NCBI RefSeq assembly: GCF_016741815.1
Contig: NZ_JAERRJ010000007.1
Span: 372,001-436,000, forward strand
From: Nocardia acididurans
Lineage (GTDB): Bacteria; Actinomycetota; Actinomycetes; Mycobacteriales; Mycobacteriaceae
Direction of reading: 5' to 3'
DNA length: 64,000 bases
The notes under the pieces: model-generated
Seen by the model: the letters and a program-made list of their open reading frames with translations, nothing else
Told to the model about the DNA's origin: nothing
Databases searched by the model: none
Shown: piece after piece, positions 58,373 to 64,000 of the stretch
Position numbering within the stretch: the stretch's first letter is position 1
How the letters are laid out: every line of letters starts with the position of its first letter
Translations under genes and position numbers: made by a program

Positions 58373-60426
58373 GCATCACCCTTGCGGATCTCGAACCCCT
58401 CCGCGGTGGGAGAAGCGTTCTCGCGGCGCTGAATCCAGTCGACGACGGTGGCGACAGCGTCCTTGACCGGTACGCCGTTGACCTGCGTGCCGTCGCGGAA
58501 CCGGAAGCTGACCGCGCCGGCCTCCACGTCGCGCGCACCGGCGAGCAGCATGAACGGCACCTTCTGCGCGGTCTGGTTGAAGATCTTCTTCTGCATGCGG
58601 TCGTCGGAGCGGTCGACCTCGGCGCGAATGCCCTGGGCCGCGAGCTCTTCGATGACGGCGTCCAGGTGCTCGGCGAAGGTTTCGGCGACCGGGATGCCGA
58701 CCACCTGCACCGGCGACAGCCAGGCCGGGAACGCGCCCGCGTAATGCTCGGTGAGCACGCCGAAGAAGCGCTCGATGGAACCGAACAGCGCGCGGTGGAT
58801 CATGACCGGGCGGTGCTTGGCGCCGTCCGCGCCGGTGTACTCGAGTTCGAAACGCTCGGGCAGGTTGAAGTCGAGCTGAATGGTCGACATCTGCCAGGTG
58901 CGGCCCAGCGCGTCCTTGGCCTGCACGGAGATCTTCGGGCCGTAGAAGGCCGCGCCGCCCGGATCCGGCACCAGGTCCAGACCGGAGTCGGTGGCCACCT
59001 TGCGCAGGGTTTCGGTGGCCTCCTCCCACAGCTCGTCCGAGCCGACGAACTTCTTCGGGTCCTTGGTGGACAGCTCGAGGTAGAAGTCGTCGAGGCCGTA
59101 GTCGCGCAGCAGCGACAGCACGAACTGGAGCGTGGTGGTGAGCTCCGCGTGCATCTGCTCCTTGGTGCAGTAGATGTGCGCGTCGTCCTGCGTCATGCCC
59201 CGCACGCGGGTGAGGCCGTGCACCACGCCGGACTTCTCGTAGCGGTACACCGAGCCGAATTCGAACATGCGCAGCGGCAGTTCGCGGTAGGAGCGCCCGC
59301 GCGACCGGAAGATCAGGTTGTGCATCGGGCAGTTCATCGGCTTGACGTAGTAGTCCTGGCCGGGCTTGCGGACGGTGCCGTCCTCGTTGAGTTCGGCGTC
59401 GAGGTGCATGGCCGGGAACATGCCGTCGCGGTACCAGTCCAGGTGGCCGGAGACCTCGAACAGGTGGCCCTTGGTGATGTGCGGGGTGTTGACGAACTCG
59501 TAGCCCGCGGCGATGTGGCGGCGGCGCGAGTAGTCCTCGAGTTCCTTGCGGATGATGCCGCCCTTGGGGTGGAACACCGGCAGACCCGAGCCCAGCTCGT
59601 CGGGGAAGGAGAACAGGTCCAGTTCCAGGCCCAGCTTGCGATGGTCGCGCTTCTCGGCCTCGGCCAGCAGGTGCAGGTACTCGTCCTGGGCCTCCTGGGA
59701 TTCCCAGGCGGTGCCGTAGATGCGCTGCAGATCCTCGCGGGACTGGTCACCGCGCCAGTAGGCGGCCGAGGAGCGGGTCAGCTTGAAGGCCGGAATGTAC
59801 TTGGTGGTCGGGCAGTGCGGGCCGCGGCACAGATCGCCCCAGATCTTGTCGCCCGAGCGCGGATCGAGGTTGTCGTAGATGGTCAGCTCCGCGCCGCCGA
59901 CCTCCATGACCTCCGGATCGTCGATACCGGACTTGTCGGAGATGAGCTCGAGCTTGAACGGCTCCTTGGCCAGTTCGACGCGAGCCTCCTCGATGTCGAC
60001 CACCCGGCGCGAAAACCGCTGCGCGCCTTTGATGATCTTCTTCATCCGGGATTCCAGCTTGGTGAGATCCTCCGGGGTGAACGGCTTGTCCACCTGGAAG
60101 TCGTAGTAGAAGCCGTCCTTGATGTAGGGGCCGATACCCAGCTTGGCTTCCGGGAACTCCTGCTGCACGGCCTGGGCCAGCACATGCGCGGCCGAATGCC
60201 GGATCACATTGCGGCCGTCCGCGGAATCGGCGGTGACGGCCTCGACCTCGGTGTCGGCCTCGGGTGCCCAGGACAGATCCTTCAGGTTGCCCTCGTCGTC
60301 GCGGACGACGATCACCGCGCCCGGACCCTTGTTGGGCAGGTCCGCCTCGCGCAGCGCCGCGCCCGCGGTAGTCCCAGCCGGGACCCGGACGCGGGCGGCT
60401 GGGGTCTTCGGGGCTGTGGTGGTCAC
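58369..60426 (-). CDS. thrS: Threonyl-tRNA synthetase
   Basis: The enzyme charges tRNA-Thr. The 685-residue product has the TGS domain, the editing domain (RHSAAHVLAQAVQQEFP with the zinc-type HxxxH), the class II catalytic core (PMNCPMHNLIFRSRGRSYRELPLRMFEFGSVYRYEKSGVVHGLTRVRGM) and the anticodon domain (VQVVGIPVAETFAEHLDAVI). The GTG at 60426 is chosen because AAGGAG lies nine bases upstream and the product then begins VTTTAPKTPAARV; the frame stays open for 29 more codons. It heads an operon-like run thrS-HIT-pgsA-patA-pimA-NUDIX joined by 1- to 4-base overlaps or gaps. Confidence 0.97.
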   Translation of the reverse strand: MTTTAPKTPAARVRVPAGTTAGAALREADLPNKGPGAVIVVRDDEGNLKDLSWAPEADTEVEAVTADSADGRNVIRHSAAHVLAQAVQQEFPEAKLGIGPYIKDGFYYDFQVDKPFTPEDLTKLESRMKKIIKGAQRFSRRVVDIEEARVELAKEPFKLELISDKSGIDDPEVMEVGGAELTIYDNLDPRSGDKIWGDLCRGPHCPTTKYIPAFKLTRSSAAYWRGDQSREDLQRIYGTAWESQEAQDEYLHLLAEAEKRDHRKLGLELDLFSFPDELGSGLPVFHPKGGIIRKELEDYSRRRHIAAGYEFVNTPHITKGHLFEVSGHLDWYRDGMFPAMHLDAELNEDGTVRKPGQDYYVKPMNCPMHNLIFRSRGRSYRELPLRMFEFGSVYRYEKSGVVHGLTRVRGMTQDDAHIYCTKEQMHAELTTTLQFVLSLLRDYGLDDFYLELSTKDPKKFVGSDELWEEATETLRKVATDSGLDLVPDPGGAAFYGPKISVQAKDALGRTWQMSTIQLDFNLPERFELEYTGADGAKHRPVMIHRALFGSIERFFGVLTEHYAGAFPAWLSPVQVVGIPVAETFAEHLDAVIEELAAQGIRAEVDRSDDRMQKKIFNQTAQKVPFMLLAGARDVEAGAVSFRFRDGTQVNGVPVKDAVATVVDWIQRRENASPTAEGFEIRKGDA

Positions 60427-60629
60427 GGCTGCGCACTCCTTGGCTCGGTCGGTACGGGCTGGGCCCGCTGGCATCGCATGCGGGGACGGTTCCCCACGAT
60501 CACGGCCGGTCACACCCCGCGCACATGCGTGAAACGGAGAGCTCCGGCGGGCACAACTCTATCGGCACGCCCCGTCAGCCGTGCCAATGGACCGGCCCCC
60601 GCCGCGTCGTCGCCGGTGCGGCGACCTGC

Positions 60630-61424
60630 TCAGCCCTGCGACGCCAGCTCGGCGAGCAGTGTTTCCCGCTGGGCCGCAGGACGTTTCGGGCAACTTGTGC
60701 ACATTTCGCAGCCGGGGACCTCGAACACCACGCAGCAGGAGATACGGCGTACGAAGGTGCGGCCACCGATATCGGTGAACCGCGGGACGGGCAGGCGTCC
60801 GGCGATATCGCGGGCCAGCGCGGCACCGGCCTCCTGATCGCCCGCGTCCAGGGCGCGGTTGCCGATGGCGTCGGCCACGATCGCCCACAGCGAGGCGACG
60901 CTCGCCCCGGAGACCTCCGCCACCACCGGTATCACCCGGGACAGCGTGTGCCGCAGGACCGGACCGGTGCCGATCGTCGAGAACGATTCGTGCGCGCCGG
61001 AATTTCCGGTGCAGTGCTCCGGATCCGAGCACGGTTCCGGATCCGTACCCGGTTCGAGACGCACACCGGGTGCGAGCTGAACACCGGGCGCGAGCCGCAC
61101 GGCCGCGCGGGGTTCCGTGGGCGGGGTCTGCGTCTCGGCATCGGGTTCGGTGACCGTCGCGGGATGTGCGTCCGCCTGGTGTACCCGCTCGATGCCGCCG
61201 TCGGGCCGCACTTCGAGCGCGAGGCGTTCCAGGGTCGGGTCGATATCGTCCTCGCCCGCGACCCAGGCTTCGATGACCGGGTCCACCAGGGAGGAGGCAG
61301 CCATGCACCACCACAGGGTGCCGGAGACGCGGGTGTCCCCCGTCCCCCACGAGATGCCCATTTCGGCGATCCGCTCGCGCAGCCAGTCCGGCCGCAGCAG
61401 TTCGGTGCCTGGCACCACGTTCAT
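60630..61424 (-). CDS. FhuF-like iron-sulfur protein (probable siderophore ferric reductase)
   Basis: The 264-residue protein ends in the FhuF C-terminal motif CCx10CxxC (Cys 230, 231, 242, 245), which holds a [2Fe-2S] cluster in FhuF-type siderophore reductases. The middle carries an insert of Pro/Glu-rich, partly repeated sequence (LAPGVQLAPGVRLEPG) that looks disordered. The ATG at 61424 overlaps the stop of the upstream membrane-protein gene as ATGA. The likely role is release of iron from imported siderophores in the cytosol. No siderophore transport gene is adjacent. Confidence 0.82.
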   Translation of the reverse strand: MNVVPGTELLRPDWLRERIAEMGISWGTGDTRVSGTLWWCMAASSLVDPVIEAWVAGEDDIDPTLERLALEVRPDGGIERVHQADAHPATVTEPDAETQTPPTEPRAAVRLAPGVQLAPGVRLEPGTDPEPCSDPEHCTGNSGAHESFSTIGTGPVLRHTLSRVIPVVAEVSGASVASLWAIVADAIGNRALDAGDQEAGAALARDIAGRLPVPRFTDIGGRTFVRRISCCVVFEVPGCEMCTSCPKRPAAQRETLLAELASQG

Positions 61425-61840
61425 CCGAACAGCGGGCTGCGCAACCATTCCCATTCGACTCCGATCAGATTCCCGACGACTCCGAACGTTCCGAGCAACC
61501 ACAGTGTGACGACCACCAGCGCGGCGGTCGCGACCGCGGCGAGTCCGCGCAGCAGGATTCCCTGCGCGCCGAACCAGTCCATGACACGCCGATAGCGCTC
61601 ACGTGTCCAGTGCAGTGTGCGATGCGCCCAAGCGAATTCGGTGGCCAGGATGCCCAGCCCCGCGAAGACGATCAGCCAGCCCGGTCCGGGGTACGGGATC
61701 GCGAGAATGCCGATCACCAGCACCACGGCCCCCAGCACGCCCACCGCGATGCGATAGGCGAGGTTCAGGGTAGGTCGATCGGAGACGAAGCGGCGCAAGG
61801 CGCGCCAGTGAACGGTAGGGCTCGACACATTCGCCAGCAT
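61421..61840 (-). CDS. TIGR02611 family membrane protein
   Basis: The 139-residue protein has three hydrophobic segments (IAVGVLGAVVLVIGILAI, GWLIVFAGLGILATEFAW, GLAAVATAALVVVTLWLL) and the family hallmark IPYPGPGWLIVFAGLGIL. Such actinobacterial proteins have no assigned function. The ATG at 61840 or a GTG at 61828 may be the start. It is translationally coupled to the FhuF-like gene by an ATGA overlap. Confidence 0.85.
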   Translation of the reverse strand: MLANVSSPTVHWRALRRFVSDRPTLNLAYRIAVGVLGAVVLVIGILAIPYPGPGWLIVFAGLGILATEFAWAHRTLHWTRERYRRVMDWFGAQGILLRGLAAVATAALVVVTLWLLGTFGVVGNLIGVEWEWLRSPLFG

Positions 61841-62173
61841 AAATGCGAATCGCGGCGGGTGGCTCGGCCCCGCATCCCGGGCGGTCTCTCGCACCTACGG
61901 CGTCACTGCGGCCCGCGGCACCGGACCGCCACGGCGCGAAGGCGAACTGACACAACCGAACGCGACCGAAGCCGCCGCGCACCCCCACATCACAGCACCG
62001 CCACAGGCGGGCGAGCACCGACTTCGGCGGGGCCTGGACACCCACGCCGCGCGCGGATCGCCACCGCCGTCTGCGTCGCCGCCGGATCATGCTGCGGCGC
62101 GGGCGAATACGCGACGAGCGCGGAACCACCTGATGGGATGATTCCGCGCTCGCGGGTCACTTCAGCTCACAGC
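61841..62173. other. 333-bp intergenic region
   Basis: Between the TIGR02611 gene and the SulP-carbonic anhydrase gene I see no convincing gene. It holds the upstream region of the TIGR02611 gene on its left and the terminator hairpin at 62115-62152 on its right. Confidence 0.6.
62115..62152 (-). terminator. Terminator hairpin after the SulP-carbonic anhydrase gene
   Basis: CGAGCGCGGAA and TTCCGCGCTCG form an 11-bp perfect stem with a 16-nt loop, 21 bases past the stop. No T-run is seen. Confidence 0.65.
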
Positions 62174-64000
62174 TCAGTGCGAGTGGGCTCCGACTGCCTC
62201 GGCCAGGGCCGATAGGTCGACGTCTGCGATCTCGGCGATGCCGTCCACGCCGACCTCCAGGACTCGGGCGCTGCCGATGTCGAAGAAGAGGCCGGTCACC
62301 GTGACGCCGCGCTCGAGCACGGCTCGGCGCACGGCCGGGTGGTGGCGCAGGGTTTCCAGCTGCATGGCGACGTTCACCATGCCGAGCTGGTCGACGGTGC
62401 CGAATCCGGCCTCGCCCGCGGCCCAGGCCACCGGGTGACCCTGGCCGAACTGCTCCACGCTGGGGCGGGCGTGCTTGAGCCAGTCGCCCAGGCCGGGGCC
62501 GTAGGGCGGCCCGGCGAGGATGGCCTTCATCGCGCCGCAGGACGAATGTCCGCACACCACAACGTGATCCACCTGCAGCTCGTCGAGCGCGAAGACGATG
62601 GCCGCTTCGATGGAGCTGTCGCGGCCCTGGGCGGGCACGAGATTGCCGACATTGCGGACGGTGAACAGGTCACCGGGACCGCTGTTGGTGATCACATTGG
62701 GCACGATCCGGGAGTCCGCGCAGGTCAGGAAGAGCGAGTGCGGGTTCTGCCCGTTGCGTAGCTCGTCCAGGTGCGGACGCACGACGTGTGCGTGGGTGCG
62801 GTGGTAGGCGGCGACGCCGGCGGTGATCGGGTTGTCGTCGTCCTCCTTGCGCCACGGCCGCAGGACATCGTCGAGCAGTCCGCGCGCCCGGCCGCGCACC
62901 GGCGGCCCGTCCAGCGCCGCGGCCATGCGCGCGGTGCCGAGCTCCACGTATTCGACTGTGCCGCCGTTGCTCTCGTGCTGACCGGCCCAGTCGTGAATGG
63001 CCTCGTAGGCGGCGTGGTCGAGGAAGTCGACGCTCATCTCCACCAGCACGTCGCTGCCCGCGGGCACCTTGGACAGTTGCGCGGACAGTTTGGGCAGCGC
63101 CAGGAAGGTGCAGGTGCCGTCGATGCTGACCATCCAGCGGTCGGTCCCCTCGACCGGACCACTGGTGATGGACACCCGCACGACCCGCCACAGCAGCAGC
63201 GCGAACGCCAGCAGCAGGCCGATGAGCACGCCCTCGAGCAGGTTCAGGAACACCACGCCCAGCACGGTCACCACGTACACCAGCAGGTCGCCGGTGCGAC
63301 GCGCGAGCTTGATGTGCGCGAGCTTGACCAGCTGGATGCCGATGACGATGAGCAGACCGGCCAGCGCCGACTTCGGAATCTGCTGCACGAGTCCGGCCAG
63401 CGCGACCGAGAACACCAGCACCCAGATGCCGTGCATGAACGCCGACGCCTTGGTGCGCGCTCCGGCCTGCACGTTGGTGGCGCTGCGCACGATCACGCCG
63501 GTGACGGGCAGACCGCCCAGCAGTCCGGAGGTCATATTGGCCGCGCCCTGGGCGACGAGTTCCTTGTCGAAATTGGTGCGCGGCCCGGTGTGCATCTTGT
63601 CCACGGCGACCGCGGACAGCAGGCTCTCCACACTCGCGATGAGTGCGATGGTCAATACGGCGAGTGCGACCGCGCCCCAGTTACCGCTGGGCACATCGGG
63701 CAGCCCGATGGCGTCGAACAGCGATCCGCTCAGGACGATGCGTTCCACATTGCCGGGCAGAATCAGCGAAAGCACGGTCGCGACGAGAATGGCGACCAGC
63801 GGTCCCGGAACGACGCGCACCTTGGCGGGCACGTATTTCCAGCCGAGCATGATGGCGATGACCACCGCGCCCAGGAAGAAATCATCCCCGTGCAGGCTGG
63901 TGAGTTCACCGGGCAGTTGAATGAGATTCTGCAGCGCGGTGCTGTGCGAGGCCCCTCCGAGTAGCACATGCAACTGCTGCAGAGCGATGGTGATGCCGAT
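62174..64000 (-). CDS. SulP transporter fused to beta-carbonic anhydrase (5' truncated)
   Basis: The frame is open to the right edge, so the N-terminal part is missing. The visible 608 residues hold the second half of a SulP-type anion transporter with seven or so helices (ALIASVESLLSAVAVDKMHTG, GLLGGLPVTGVIVRSATNVQAGA), a STAS domain (about 290-370 of the visible part), and a C-terminal beta-carbonic anhydrase with the zinc motifs LTCADSRIVPN and VVCGHSSCGAMKAIL. Such fusions, also present in mycobacteria (Rv3273 type), are thought to couple bicarbonate or sulfate transport with CO2 hydration at the membrane. Confidence 0.93.
   Translation of the reverse strand: MGITIALQQLHVLLGGASHSTALQNLIQLPGELTSLHGDDFFLGAVVIAIMLGWKYVPAKVRVVPGPLVAILVATVLSLILPGNVERIVLSGSLFDAIGLPDVPSGNWGAVALAVLTIALIASVESLLSAVAVDKMHTGPRTNFDKELVAQGAANMTSGLLGGLPVTGVIVRSATNVQAGARTKASAFMHGIWVLVFSVALAGLVQQIPKSALAGLLIVIGIQLVKLAHIKLARRTGDLLVYVVTVLGVVFLNLLEGVLIGLLLAFALLLWRVVRVSITSGPVEGTDRWMVSIDGTCTFLALPKLSAQLSKVPAGSDVLVEMSVDFLDHAAYEAIHDWAGQHESNGGTVEYVELGTARMAAALDGPPVRGRARGLLDDVLRPWRKEDDDNPITAGVAAYHRTHAHVVRPHLDELRNGQNPHSLFLTCADSRIVPNVITNSGPGDLFTVRNVGNLVPAQGRDSSIEAAIVFALDELQVDHVVVCGHSSCGAMKAILAGPPYGPGLGDWLKHARPSVEQFGQGHPVAWAAGEAGFGTVDQLGMVNVAMQLETLRHHPAVRRAVLERGVTVTGLFFDIGSARVLEVGVDGIAEIADVDLSALAEAVGAHSH

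Noticed and set aside
1..64000. tRNA or rRNA genes, CRISPR arrays, prophage or integrase genes
   Set aside because: I scanned for tRNA-like cloverleaf ends, regularly spaced repeats and phage-type genes by eye and saw none; a dedicated search program would be needed to exclude a tRNA formally.

Overview
The window is chromosomal DNA from a high-GC, mycolic-acid-type actinomycete, most likely Nocardia or a close relative in the Mycobacteriales. Three things point there. Codon third positions are strongly G/C. The phosphatidylinositol-mannoside genes pgsA, patA and pimA are present. The core gene order follows the Mycobacterium tuberculosis segment Rv2583c (rel) to Rv2614c (thrS). Species is inferred from gene content and from memory of that gene order; no database was searched.

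The conserved backbone lies almost entirely on the minus strand. From left to right it is rel (1452-3821), apt (11480-12052), an orphan solute-binding lipoprotein, secF, secD and yajC (12093-17465), ruvB-ruvA-ruvC (30236-32602), yebC and pdxT (33873-35336), tesB (37341-38189), pdxS (43971-44891), then the tightly overlapping run NUDIX-pimA-patA-pgsA-HIT-thrS (53866-60426). It covers the stringent response, adenine salvage, protein export, Holliday-junction processing, PLP synthesis, and phosphatidylinositol and mannoside synthesis.

Between the backbone blocks sit accessory islands. Island 1 (3822-11479) separates rel from apt and carries an ABC-F ATPase, a wall hydrolase whose NlpC/P60 domain has lost catalytic residues, two tandemly duplicated small membrane proteins, a PucR regulator and a secreted lipase. 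Island 2 (about 17600-30200) holds redox enzymes, regulators, a four-repeat DivIVA-like protein, a PaaK-like ligase, a methyltransferase, a DMT transporter and a frameshifted quinone reductase. Island 3 (38334-43655) lies between tesB and pdxS and holds a uridine-kinase-like protein without a P-loop, an unknown 557-residue protein, an SDR, and a SnoaL/XRE pair. Island 4 (45076-53855) is mostly regulators with single divergent targets. The left edge has a truncated DUF222/HNH gene followed by a 329-bp gene-free inverted-repeat element (641-969). The right edge has a FhuF-like protein, a TIGR02611 membrane protein and a truncated SulP transporter fused to a beta-carbonic anhydrase.

A recurring design is a regulator divergent from one enzyme or transporter gene, with an inverted repeat between them (TetR/epimerase, TetR/flavin monooxygenase, CGNR/DMT, XRE/SnoaL, HxlR/acyl-CoA dehydrogenase, TetR/serine hydrolase, MarR/hydrolase). 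Strong hairpins mark several convergent gene ends. I found no tRNA, rRNA, CRISPR array, transposase or phage module.
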